Of a stretch of 64,000 nucleotides of DNA, positions 12,288 through 21,659 are shown piece by piece (the first letter of the stretch is position 1; each line of letters starts with the position of its first letter). Where the stretch lies: assembly GCF_030323265.1 (NCBI RefSeq), contig NZ_CP104992.1, positions 3,695,501 to 3,759,500 of the forward strand, written 5' to 3'. Under the pieces are notes generated by a model. It was not told where the DNA came from. It did no database searches and worked only from the letters and a program-made list of their open reading frames with translations. A program made the translations under genes and the position numbers. The DNA is from Terrirhizobium terrae. Its GTDB lineage: Bacteria; Pseudomonadota; Alphaproteobacteria; Rhizobiales; Rhizobiaceae.

Positions 12288-14894
12288 TCACTCCGAATCG
12301 AGCATTTCGCGTACCGCCACTGCAAGCTGCTTCAGCGAGAACGGTTTCGGCAGGAAACCGAACTTGGCATCCGCCGGAAGGTTTCGCGCAAACGCATCTT
12401 CCGCATATCCCGAAACGAAGATGAACTTCAGGTCCGGATAGGATTTCCGCAATTCGGTCAGCAGCGTTGGTCCGTCCATCTCGGGCATGACAACGTCGGA
12501 GACGACGATGTCGACCTTGCCCTCGAGCTCGTCCATGATGTCGAGAGCCTCGGTGCCCGAGCCTGCCTCGTGCACGGTATAACCGCGCGTCTCCAGCATC
12601 CGCTTGCCGCCGCGACGCACCGCCTCTTCATCCTCGACGAGGAGAACGACGGCAGAGTTGCCGGTAAGATCGAGCGGCTCGGCAGTCGAGGCCGCGGCGG
12701 CGGTCTCGATTTTCGCGACACTCGCGGCAGCAGCCTCTGGCGTACCCGCAGGTGCCTGTGGCACTACGTCCGGGATATGCCGCGGTAGGAAGATTCGAAA
12801 ACTGGTGCCCCGGCCCACTTCCGATTCGGGATATAGATAGCCGCCGGACTGCTTCACGATGCCATAGACCATGGACAGGCCAAGGCCCGTCCCCTTGCCG
12901 ACTTCCTTCGTGGTGAAGAACGGCTCGAAGATCTTGTCCATGATTTCGGGCGGAATGCCGGTCCCGTTGTCGGAAACCTCGACCATGACGAAATCGTCCG
13001 CCGGCAGTTCGGCTTGCGGGAAACCCGCCGCTTCCTGCGCGGTCACGTTGCGCGTCTTGATCAGGATCGTGCCACCGCCCGGCATAGCGTCGCGCGCGTT
13101 AACGCAGAGGTTGATCAGCACCTGCTCGAACTGCGAAAGATCCGTGCGCACCGGCCACAGATCGCGGCCGTAATCGACTTCCAGCTTCACGTTAGTACCG
13201 GAAATCAGCCTGTCGACCAGCATGCGCAAGTCGCCGACGACGTCCGTCAGGTTGAGCACGGCCGGGCGCATGGTCTGCTTGCGCGAGAAGGCCAGAAGCT
13301 GGCGCACCAGCACGGCGGCGCGGTTCGCGTTGCGCTTGATTTCCATCAGGTCGGCGAAGCTTGCATCGGAGGGCCGCGCCTGCAGTAGAAGATGATCGGA
13401 GGAAAGCAGGATCGCCGTCAGCACGTTGTTGAAATCGTGGGCGATACCACCGGCGAGCGTGCCGACCGCGTTCAGCTTCTGCGTCTGCGCCATCTGCGTT
13501 TCGAGCGCCTTCTGCTCGGTCGTCTCGACGGCATAGACGATGGCCGCCTCTTCCGGGGCCTCGTCGCTCTCGTCGATCACGGCATTGACGTAGAAGCGCA
13601 CATAACGGTTCTCGTCGGCCGGATGGCGTGATCTCGATCGGCGGGATGTCGCCCTGCCGGTCCTTGGCAGCGGCAAGCGCATCCATCAGCTGCTCACGCG
13701 ACCCATCATGGGCGATGCGGTCAAGCTGCACGCCGGCATCGACATCGTCGCGCGACACCGCACCAGAAAACAACCGCAGGAACGGCGCATTAATTCTCAA
13801 AATCTTGCCGTCGCCATCGACGGAAGCGATTGCCATCGGCGTGTTGTTGAAGAAGCGCGTGAAGCGCATGGCCGATGCGAACTGGTCGCCCTCGGCGCTC
13901 TTCGACCGCATCAGCACGACCGTGCGGCTTTCACCCGGCGCGCCGTCACGGGCAGCGCTGACGCTATGAACGAGACGTGCCGGCACGCTCTGGCCGTTGG
14001 TGCGGCGCATATCGAGATCGAGCGTCTCGGTGCGCTTCAGGCCCGGCGCTGGCTGAACCGACTGGATCAGCGCCATGCCTTCGCCCGCCACCAGATCGGA
14101 CATGGTCATGGAGCGCGGGGTGAATTTCGTCAGGTCGACGCCCAGCCACTCCGCCAGCGTCGCATTGATATAGAAGACCTCACCCTTCTTGCCGGCCGAG
14201 AAGAAACCGACCGGCGCATGGTCGAGATAGTCGATCGCGTTCTGGAGTTCGCGGAAGAACCTTTCCTGGTCATCCCGCTCCGAGGTAATGTCGGTTATTT
14301 CCCATATATCGAGCGCATTCTTGCCGCCCGTGCCTAGAATACGAGCCTTCAGGCGATACCAGTGCGCGTCGGAATTGTTGCCGTTGCTGCGGCCGAGCGG
14401 TTGGAGAAGCCGGAATTCCTCATGCCCTTCCCGACCTTCCCTAAGCGCGGTTGTCAGGCGGTACAGCGCCTCGGTCGATCTGCGTGTCTTGGAAAGCAGA
14501 GTTTCCAGCGATTGCACGGCGCGGCCGCTGGCAGCCCCGTCATGCGGCCATAGGCGGCGTTCGCGTAGACGACGCGGCCCTTGGCGTCGGTGACGACGAT
14601 ACCGTCCGGGTGATTGGCGAGAAAACTGCGCGCCAGCTCGTCGGATCGCGATTGCGGCATCACTTCGACGAGGCCGATCAGCGACGACACGATGAAGAAA
14701 ATGCCGACCATGGCAAGAATGCCGAGCAGGCCGAGCACCACCTCGTTGTCCAAAGCACGCTGAAAAACCACAAAGGCGACAGCTACGCCAAGCAGCACAA
14801 CCGCCAACAGGATGATCCGTACGGCAGTGCCGCCGCGCGCTCCGCGATTGACCAGCGGCGCTTCGTCGTGGCCGGCCTTCGGCGACATCGTCAT
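12288..14894 (-). CDS. cckA: Cell-cycle hybrid histidine kinase CckA (two frame breaks)
   Basis: Membrane hybrid kinase/phosphatase that feeds CtrA and CpdR through an HPt protein. Order: two N-terminal membrane segments (VRIILLAVVLLGVAVAFVVF; LLGILAMVGIFFIVSSLIG), PAS-like sensors (NHPDGIVVTDAKGRVVYAN), HisKA with the phospho-His in GTLAGGIAHDFNNVL, HATPase (VEVSDNGTGIPPEIMDKIFE), and a receiver domain with VLLVEDEEAVR and the Asp in IVVSDVVMPEMDG. Break 1 at 13630-13635 is GAGTC read as GAGATC; repair gives PPIESRHPADENRY. Break 2 at 14535-14538 is a missing base in a C/G run; repair gives MTGAASGRAVQSLE. With one gain and one loss the span stays divisible by three (868 aa). Start chosen at ATG 14894; ATG 14888 is possible. 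Confidence 0.93.
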
Positions 14895-15065
14895 CAATAC
14901 CTCACGTTCCGCAGCGCTGAAGCGCCGAAGCCACGGTGCGCACCGAATGTGAGCCCGCGATTCTCTCTTAGCAATTTGCGCATGTCGCAAAAAGCTCCAC
15001 GGCTTGATAAAACACGGGACAGGCCAGTTCCGCGCCCTATCTGTGCAGCTTCGAGGTGTTAATTA

Positions 15066-15098
15066 GCGGAGACAAGCGGCAGTCGCGCTTGTCTCCGC
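15066..15098. other. Perfect 13-bp inverted repeat in the cckA/fliO divergent region
   Basis: GCGGAGACAAGCG (15066-15078) pairs perfectly with CGCTTGTCTCCGC (15086-15098) across a 7-nt loop. It sits between divergent cckA and the FliO-like gene and is followed by an A run, not a T run. A transcription terminator is therefore unlikely; an operator or a leader structure of the downstream gene is possible. Confidence 0.6.
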
Positions 15099-15149
15099 GG
15101 CAAAAAATCGTCTGCTCGACAGTATAGTTCGCATGAGGAGTAACAAGAC

Positions 15150-16214
15150 ATGTTCGAAGATCTGATTGGCGCCTATGGCGGACGGCTGGTCGTGGCCGTC
15201 CTGGGCGTCGGCGCGGCACTCCTCTGCCTCATCGGAATTCTGTGGATAGTGCGCGGCCGGCGAGGCCCTCGCCCTTCGTGCGCGGCGGCCGCAACCGCAA
15301 TCCCCGCCTTCAGGTGCTGGATGCCGCCGCGGTCGATACCCGCCGCCGCCTCGTCCTGGTTCGCCGCGATGATGTCGAGCACCTGATCATGATCGGAGGC
15401 CCGACCGATATCGTCATCGAAAGCCGCATTTCTCCGTCATCGCAGCCGAAGGGAGCAGACAGCCGGCCGCAGGGAATGCCGCATGCGGCTGTGGCGGGGG
15501 CCCCCGCTCCATTGTCGGCGCCTGCGAAGCCTATCCCGGCCCCGGTAGCCAGCCCAGCCGCTGCGGCCGAAACGGCTGCAATTCCTCAGCCGCGCACGGA
15601 ACCGCCACGTGAAACAACAAGAGAACTCCCAGCCCGCGACATTCGCGCCACGCAACCTGCCGCCGTCGCGCCTGTCAATACGGCTCCGTCGTCGGTCTCC
15701 GTCAATGCGCCGGTTGTCGCCGCTCCGGCCGCGCCCGCCATTCAGGAGGTCGCAACCCCTCACAAGCGCCAAATTCGAACGGCCCAGCCAAGGCCACTGT
15801 CATGCCCATCCAGCGCACGCCCGAGATAGTGGTGACACCTTCCGCCCCTGCGCTGGACGATGCCGCAAAGCTCCTCGACAGCGCCCGCGACAGGGTGTTT
15901 GCCGAACGCCCCGCTCAGGCTCAGCCCCAGGCGCCTGCTCCGGCAGCACGCCCCGCAGCGCCCGTTGGCCAGCACCCGACCGCGCTCGGCAGCGAGTTTG
16001 AAAAATCCTCGAAGAGGAGATGGCCAGTAATCTCGCCGCCCGCGACGCAGCCCTGATCGGCCGCGGCAGCCGCCCGCTTCCTCAGCCCAATCCAACAAAC
16101 ACCACAGCCGCCGGCCCCACAGTTCCTATCCCCGGCGCACAGCGACAGGATCCGCCGCTGCAGGCAGAAGTCGCCCGCATTTTCGGTGAAATGTCGGCCA
16201 GCCGAGACAAATGA
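15150..16214 (+). CDS. FliO/MopB-like membrane protein (three frame breaks)
   Basis: Begins MFEDLIGAYGGRLVVAVLG with one membrane helix (residues ~12-34). A short FliO-like beta domain follows (LQVLDAAAVDTRRRLVLVRR, HLIMIGGPTDIVIE), then a long Pro/Ala-rich cytoplasmic tail ending ARIFGEMSASRDK. FliO is an accessory factor for the flagellar type III export gate, but no flagellar genes are nearby, so the role is inferred. Three one-base losses break the frame: C run 15256-15257, C run 15756-15759, A run 16001-16005. Restoring them gives 355 residues. Three hits in 1 kb leave open that this one is a true pseudogene, although all three are homopolymer losses like those elsewhere. Confidence 0.7.
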
Positions 16215-16217
16215 CGA

Positions 16218-16279
16218 TTGGCCGGTCTCCGGCCAACTTCGCAGAAACGAAAAGGCACGCCCGAAAGCGTGCCTTTTTT
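16218..16279 (+). terminator. Tandem hairpins ending with a strong terminator
   Basis: First hairpin TTGGCCGG/CCGGCCAA (16218-16225 with 16229-16236). Second AAAAGGCACGC/GCGTGCCTTTT (16250-16260 with 16267-16277) followed by T to 16279. They lie between the FliO-like gene and converging dksA, and the second can also work for dksA. Confidence 0.88.
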
Positions 16280-16296
16280 GATGTCGTTTGCGTCGA

Positions 16297-16716
16297 CTAC
16301 TCGTCGCGATAGACTTTTTCGCGTCGCTCGTGGCGTTCCTGCGCCTCGATTGACAATGTCGCGATGGGTCGGGCGTCGAGGCGCTTGAGACCGATCGGCT
16401 CGCCGGTCTCTTCGCAATAACCGTAGGTGCCGTCGTCGATCCGCTGCAGGGCGGCATCGATTTTTGAAATCAGCTTTCGTTGACGATCCCTGGCCCGAAG
16501 CTCGATCGCCCGGTCGGTCTCCGAGGAGGCACGATCGGCGAGATCCGGATGATTGGCACTTTCCTCAGCCAGATGGTCGAGCGTCTCCCGCGCTTCCCTG
16601 AGGATGTCGTTTTTCCAAGCGATCAGCTTAGCTCTAAAGTATGCTTTCTGATTTGCATTCATGAACTCATCGTTTTCTGAGAGTACATAATTGCTAAGAT
16701 CGATCTTCTCACTCAA
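16297..16716 (-). CDS. dksA: RNA polymerase-binding factor DksA
   Basis: Coiled-coil secondary-channel factor that with ppGpp adjusts rRNA and amino-acid promoters. Coiled-coil region ~20-100, then the globular zinc-finger region: GYCEETGEPIGLKRLDARP followed by ATLSIEAQERHE. Only the first of the four canonical zinc-ligand cysteines is kept; the other positions are T, S and A. I choose TTG 16716 (SEKIDLSNYVLS) because AGGAGA lies 6 nt upstream; the ATG at 16737 would place the ribosome site inside the gene. Encodes 139 residues. Confidence 0.92.
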   Translation of the reverse strand: MSEKIDLSNYVLSENDEFMNANQKAYFRAKLIAWKNDILREARETLDHLAEESANHPDLADRASSETDRAIELRARDRQRKLISKIDAALQRIDDGTYGYCEETGEPIGLKRLDARPIATLSIEAQERHERREKVYRDE

Positions 16717-16968
16717 CGCGATTCTCCTGAAGAACATCTCGTGCGGCCCCTATACCCTATTAGCGGGGGACGATTCAAGCCTTATGCCCCTGATTGAGGC
16801 AGTTTTAAAATTGTCACAAAAATCAGCTAAGTGACTATTTTTTAACCGCTTAACGGCGCCAATGAATTTGCCCGGCTACCGTTCTCCACAACTCTGGGGA
16901 CCTTTTGACGGTTGACGTTCACCCCCGGCAACGCTACCCGTTTTACTGCTTGCTCATCTATGGGGGCC

Positions 16969-17475
16969 ATGATGATTGAACCTCATCCATCCCGGATTTA
17001 CTTGATGCGTCACGCTCAGGCCGTGTCGAGTGCGGCTAGCGGCCGCGACTTTGATCGTACACTCAGCGACCAGGGCTATGCGCAAGCAGAGCTTGTGGCC
17101 GACAAGGCTATCGACCTGGGCTACACTCCCGATTGTCTGGTCAGCTCAACGGCAATTCGTTGCCGGCAGACCGCGGAAATCGTTCGCCGGTCGGTGAGCG
17201 AGAGCCTCGATATCGAGTTCGTCGATGCGCTCTACAACAGCACGCCGGAAACCTATGCGACGATCATCGCCGGCCAATCGTCCAACACCTCGGTCATGCT
17301 GGTCGGCCATAACCCGACGATAGACCAGCTTCTGGAAGGCCTTATTGGCAGCGCAGCCCGCCGCTCCGCACTCGTGGGCGGTTATCCGACGGCAGGTATA
17401 GCCGTGCTCGATCATGCGCCGGACCGCGCCGAGGAAGGCTTTGACTGGATACTGCACGATTTCGTGAAGCCCTGA
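16969..17475 (+). CDS. sixA: SixA-type histidine phosphatase
   Basis: Histidine-phosphatase-superfamily protein of ~168 residues. Catalytic RHA motif in YLMRHAQA near the N-terminus, second active-site region SSTAIRCRQTAEI and catalytic-site VGHNPTID. SixA dephosphorylates phosphohistidine on HPt or PTS proteins in the members studied; the substrate here is unknown. Three in-frame ATGs (16960, 16969, 16972) compete; 16969 is a compromise. The next gene starts ~80 bp downstream. Confidence 0.85.
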   Translation: MMIEPHPSRIYLMRHAQAVSSAASGRDFDRTLSDQGYAQAELVADKAIDLGYTPDCLVSSTAIRCRQTAEIVRRSVSESLDIEFVDALYNSTPETYATIIAGQSSNTSVMLVGHNPTIDQLLEGLIGSAARRSALVGGYPTAGIAVLDHAPDRAEEGFDWILHDFVKP

Positions 17476-17553
17476 TGGATGGCGTCATCGCGGGCCGTTG
17501 TATGCCTTCGGCAGCGTCCTATATAGGGAAAAACATTTCTCCGGGATCATGCA

Positions 17554-19023
17554 TTGGCGCCATCGCTGACAAGTTTTACCGACGACGCTCGCATCGCATT
17601 CGACAATATCGCGGATCGAGCCTCTGCCCTGGTTCACCCGACGATCAGGCTCGGAGTGACCGGCCTGTCGCGCGCGGGCAAGACGGTTCTTATCTCCTCG
17701 ATCGTCCATAATCTCCTGAATGGCGGAAGACTTCCGCTCTTTGATGCGATGAGATCGGGACGCGTTTCGGATGTACGACTTGAACCGCAGCCGGACGACG
17801 CCGTGCCGCGTTTCCAGTACGAGGATCATATCCAGGCGCTCGTGCGTGACCGGATTTGGCCCGATTCAACTCGCGCCGTTTCCGAACTGAGGTTGACGAT
17901 CGATTATCAGAGCGCCAGCGGCTGGAATCGCTTGTTCTCTCCCGGCCGCCTCTCGCTCGATATCGTCGATTACCCCGGGGAATGGCTGCTCGACCTGCCA
18001 TTGCTGACGCAGGATTATCGGGCCTTCAGCGCCGCGACGGTCGACCTGGCCGGGACCGGTATCCGTCGCGAGCTCGCCAGCGACTGGCTGCAATTGTCAT
18101 CCGGCATAGACATGGATGCGCCCGCTGACGAAACGACGGCCCGCCGTCTGTTCGAAGCCTTTTCAGCCTATCTGCGCGCCTGCAAATCTGATGAACGGTC
18201 GCTGTCGACCCTGCCGCCCGGACGCTTCCTCATGCCGGGAGACCTGGAGGGCTCGCCTGCCCTCACTTTCGCGCCCCTGCCTGCGATCCCCGACGGTCCC
18301 GCGCCGAAGGGCTCGCTGAGAGCCATGATGGAGCGACGCTACGAGGCCTACAAGTCCGTGGTGGTCAAACCCTTCTTCCGCCATCACTTCGCCCGGCTGG
18401 ACCGGCAGATCGTGCTGGTCGACGCACTGCAGGCCATCAATCGCGGCCCGGAGGCGCTGCTCGACCTCGAGCGGGCGCTGGCGGACGTGCTTGCCTGCTT
18501 CCGTCCCGGGCATAACAGCTTCTTTTCGTCGCTCGTCGGCCGCCGTATCGACAAGGTGCTGATCGCGGCCACCAAGGCTGATCATCTCCATCACGAAAGC
18601 CATGACCGCCTGGAACGGCTGACCAGCCGCCTCGTCGATCGCGCGATCCAGCGCATCGGCATGTCCGGTGCCGGGCTGGAGGTGATGGCGCTCGCCTCCG
18701 TCCGCGCGACCCGCGAAGCAAGGGTCAAGGAGGATAACCATCTCCTGCCCGTCATCGTCGGCACGCCGATCGCCGGCGAAACCATCAACGGTGAACGCTT
18801 CGACGGCATCAAGACGACGGCCATATTCCCGGGCGATCTCCCTGAGGATCCCGACCAGATGTTCCGCAGCCTCGACAGGGAAAATCCTGATCTGCCGGAT
18901 ATCAATTTCGTGCGGTTCCGTCCGCCCGCGCTGGATGACGCAGCCGGTGCGATGAAGATCGCCGTGCCTCATATCCGGCTGGACCGCGCACTTCAGTTTC
19001 TTCTGGGGGACCGCCTCGCATGA
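17554..19023 (+). CDS. YcjX-family P-loop NTPase
   Basis: 489 residues, start TTG 17554. Walker A GLSRAGKT at residues ~37-44, DIVDYPGEWLLDLP as the Walker B/G3-like region, and a late AATKADH that resembles the G4 NKxD motif. YcjX proteins are GTP-binding proteins linked to stress regulons in enterobacteria; the molecular role is unclear. The stop overlaps the start of the YcjF-like gene (ATGA), so translation is coupled and the two products probably act together. Confidence 0.87.
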   Translation: MAPSLTSFTDDARIAFDNIADRASALVHPTIRLGVTGLSRAGKTVLISSIVHNLLNGGRLPLFDAMRSGRVSDVRLEPQPDDAVPRFQYEDHIQALVRDRIWPDSTRAVSELRLTIDYQSASGWNRLFSPGRLSLDIVDYPGEWLLDLPLLTQDYRAFSAATVDLAGTGIRRELASDWLQLSSGIDMDAPADETTARRLFEAFSAYLRACKSDERSLSTLPPGRFLMPGDLEGSPALTFAPLPAIPDGPAPKGSLRAMMERRYEAYKSVVVKPFFRHHFARLDRQIVLVDALQAINRGPEALLDLERALADVLACFRPGHNSFFSSLVGRRIDKVLIAATKADHLHHESHDRLERLTSRLVDRAIQRIGMSGAGLEVMALASVRATREARVKEDNHLLPVIVGTPIAGETINGERFDGIKTTAIFPGDLPEDPDQMFRSLDRENPDLPDINFVRFRPPALDDAAGAMKIAVPHIRLDRALQFLLGDRLA

Positions 19024-20093
19024 GACCGACCAGCACCCGCGATCCCGATCGCCGTCGTCCGTCGTCCTTCCAGGTGGAGGATGACACGCCCGCTGCCACT
19101 GTCAGACCTGTTTCGCGCGGCCCGAAAAGCTTCGACCAGCCCGAATCCGTCATCGCCGAAACGGATGATCCGTTTGCCCCATCCGCAGACCTTGACGCCG
19201 CAGCGCTGCCGGTCGCAACCCCAAGGCCGCGCAGGCGCTTTTCCTTTGCCGGTCTTGCCGCGGCAGCCCTTGGAACATTTCTGTCACTGGCATTCGGCCT
19301 CTGGGCCGATCAGGTCATCCGCGATCTCTTCACCCGCGCCGACTGGCTGGGATACGCCGCCATCACCGCGCTGTCCCTCGCCGCGCTCGGCCTGTTGGTC
19401 ATTCTCGGGCGCGAGATCAGCGGCATCGCCAAGCTCGCCGCCGTCCAGTCCCTGAAGGCGGAAGCCGAGGAGGCCGCTGCCTCCGTGTTGCCGGCGCCGG
19501 CACGCAAGGTCGCGGATCGATTGTCATCTCTTCTCAGTCACCGGGCGGAGACTGCGCGTGGTCGCGCCGCGCTGGACGCCACCAAGGATGACATCATCGA
19601 CGGCCCGCATCTTCTAGATTTCGCCGAGAAAGAGCTGCTTTCGCCCCTCGATCGCAAGGCGCGCGGCCTGATCCTCAATGCGTCGAAGCGGGTTGCGGTC
19701 GTCACCGCAATCAGCCCCCGCGCCATCGTCGACCTCGCCTACGTGCTCTTCGAGGTAACCCGCCTCGTGCGCGCAATGGCCGAGCTGTATGGCGCCCGCC
19801 CCGGCAAGCTCGGCCTCCTGCGCCTGATCCGCGATGTCATCGCTCACCTCGCGGTGACCGGTTCGATTGCCGTTGGCGACGGCCTCGCCCAACAAGTTCT
19901 CGGCCATGGACTGGCATCACGACTGTCCCGTCGATTGGGCGAAGGTGTCATCAATGGCCTGCTGACGGCTCGAATCGGTATCGCCGCGATGGACCTCTGC
20001 CGCCCGTTGCCTTTCAGGGCGCTGCCGCGGCCCGGGATCGGTGATTTTCTTTCCGATATCGTCGCAGCGGGTGGCGGAAAACAGGACGACTAG
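19020..20093 (+). CDS. YcjF/TIGR01620-family (DUF697) membrane protein
   Basis: 357 residues with a disordered N-terminus. Two membrane segments (FAGLAAAALGTFLSLAFGLW; YAAITALSLAALGLLVILG) are followed by a DUF697-like helical domain with further hydrophobic helices. Four-base ATGA overlap with the YcjX-family gene upstream. Conserved pairing with YcjX is the only functional clue: a likely membrane partner of the NTPase. The frame is intact. Confidence 0.87.
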   Translation: MRPTSTRDPDRRRPSSFQVEDDTPAATVRPVSRGPKSFDQPESVIAETDDPFAPSADLDAAALPVATPRPRRRFSFAGLAAAALGTFLSLAFGLWADQVIRDLFTRADWLGYAAITALSLAALGLLVILGREISGIAKLAAVQSLKAEAEEAAASVLPAPARKVADRLSSLLSHRAETARGRAALDATKDDIIDGPHLLDFAEKELLSPLDRKARGLILNASKRVAVVTAISPRAIVDLAYVLFEVTRLVRAMAELYGARPGKLGLLRLIRDVIAHLAVTGSIAVGDGLAQQVLGHGLASRLSRRLGEGVINGLLTARIGIAAMDLCRPLPFRALPRPGIGDFLSDIVAAGGGKQDD

Positions 20094-20209
20094 GTCATTC
20101 GGCAAGGATCGCTCAAGCCCAAAAGATACGAACCATTAACCATTTTCCCCTAATTTCGGGCTCACTAAACATTGCCTATTTCGGCAATCACGTCCCCAGG
20201 GGAAAGCCT

Positions 20210-20768
20210 ATGTATTCTCGCATCTTTTCGCTCTTCGGCGGGCTCGCGGCCCTGACGCTTGCAACCGCCGGCACTGCCCTTGCGCCCCAGGCCGAGGCTG
20301 CCTCCCGCGACCAGATGTTCTTCCAGCAGGTTTCCGGTGTCTGGAAAGGCCCGGGTGAGATCGTCGCCGGCAAATACAAGGGCACGAAGTTCAGCTGCAA
20401 CCTCACCGGCATGCCGTCACCGGATGGCGACACCGGCATGAAACTGGACGGCACCTGCCGCGTCGGCGTATTCCAGCAGCCCATGTCCGCCGTCATCACC
20501 CAGAAAGGCCGCGGTTATACCGGCAAGTTCCTGGATGGCGCCGAAGGTAAGGGCCTCGACATCATTTCGGGCTCGGTCAATGGCGACAAGGTCGTGATGG
20601 GCATCAACCGCGCCCAGCTTAACGGCGCCATGGTCGCCAGCCTGCGCGGCGAGAACAAGATGAATATCACGATTTCGGTCAAGGTTGCCGACCAGATGGT
20701 TCCGGTCATCGGCCTGTCGCTCGACCGCGATCTCGATCTCGATCGCCGTCGGCTCCATCAAGGAATAA
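20210..20768 (+). CDS. Secreted hypothetical protein (frame break at a GANTC site)
   Basis: Starts MYSRIFSLFGGLAALTLAT with a signal peptide likely cleaved after AEA-A (~residue 32). The mature part (FFQQVSGVWKGPGEIVAGKY, FSCNLTG) resembles small periplasmic beta-sheet proteins of rhizobia; I do not know a function. As read, the frame runs into folK sequence on the opposite strand (apparent 248 aa). Changing GATCTC at 20729-20734 to GACTC gives LDRDSISIAVGSIKE and a TAA at 20766-20768, a 185-residue protein that stops 8 bp before the converging folK stop. Confidence 0.75.
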
Positions 20769-20776
20769 TCAGCCGG

Positions 20777-21310
20777 TCAGGCTGCTGGCGACCGCCACCA
20801 GAGGCCGTCGCCTTTCGCGATGCGGATACCGGTGGAATTCAAACCGCCGGCCCAGGTCTCCGCCTTTTTGCCCAGGATCATCATCTGCGGCGCAAGATCC
20901 GCGAGCGGCAGCATCACGAATGCCCGCTCCGTCATCCGCGGATGCGGCAATTCTAGCCTCTCCGTTTTCCGCTCCAGCGTGCCATAGGTAAGAATATCGA
21001 TATCAAGCGTGCGCGGTCCCCAGCGCTCGTCGCGCACCCGCTTCATGTCCTTCTCGATCGCAAGACAGAGATCCAGCAGGTCTTCCGGCTCCAGCCGGGT
21101 CTCCACCAGCGCGCAGCAATTGAAGAAATCGGCCTGATCGGTCTTTCCCCAGGGCGGCGTCAGATAGAGCCGCGAAACGGCCGTCACGCGACAGTGCTCA
21201 TGGGCGTCGACTGCCCGCAGCGCATGGCCCATGGCGGCTGGCGGATCACCGATATTGCCACCAAGACCGAGGGCCGCAATCTCCCAGGAGCGATCAGGCG
21301 TGGTGCTCAA
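20777..21310 (-). CDS. folK: 6-hydroxymethyl-7,8-dihydropterin pyrophosphokinase
   Basis: Folate pathway: transfers pyrophosphate from ATP to hydroxymethyl-dihydropterin. Key segments are ALGLGGNIGD at the N-terminus and the signature RWGPRTLDIDIL with the metal-binding aspartates, then LPHPRMTERAFVMLPL. I choose TTG 21310 (SSTTPDRSW-like start), which overlaps the folB 3' end by ~17 bp and gives 177 residues. Last gene of folP-folB-folK. Confidence 0.93.
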   Translation of the reverse strand: MSTTPDRSWEIAALGLGGNIGDPPAAMGHALRAVDAHEHCRVTAVSRLYLTPPWGKTDQADFFNCCALVETRLEPEDLLDLCLAIEKDMKRVRDERWGPRTLDIDILTYGTLERKTERLELPHPRMTERAFVMLPLADLAPQMMILGKKAETWAGGLNSTGIRIAKGDGLWWRSPAA

Positions 21311-21659
21311 TGCGAACCTCCGCGTAGTCGAGAATACCGGCGATCGGCGCGCTCGGCTTGCGGATGGCAACCTCCACCCGACGGATCAGTGGCGACCAGG
21401 CGCACAGCGCAACGGCCACATCTCTCGCCAGCGTCTCGATCAGGTTGCGACGCGTACCGGTCATAACTCTCTCAACCAACTCGTAGGCGAGCCCGTAATG
21501 CACCGTCTGCTCGACATCGTCCGACACCAGCGCATCGCCACCGTCCACATCCATCAGCACATCGACGAAGAAGCGCTGACCGAGCGCGGTCTCCTGCTCG
21601 AACACGCCATGTCGTGCGAAAAACGCACAGTTCTTCAAGTTGATCTGGTAGATGGCCAT
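21294..21659 (-). CDS. folB: Dihydroneopterin aldolase
   Basis: 121 residues of the T-fold family: cleaves dihydroneopterin to hydroxymethyl-dihydropterin and glycolaldehyde. The family pattern is seen in LKNCAFFARHGVFEQE and in VHYGLAYELVERVM. The start ATG shares one base with the folP stop (TGATG), so the two are translationally coupled; folK overlaps at the other end. Confidence 0.94.
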   Translation of the reverse strand: MAIYQINLKNCAFFARHGVFEQETALGQRFFVDVLMDVDGGDALVSDDVEQTVHYGLAYELVERVMTGTRRNLIETLARDVAVALCAWSPLIRRVEVAIRKPSAPIAGILDYAEVRIEHHA

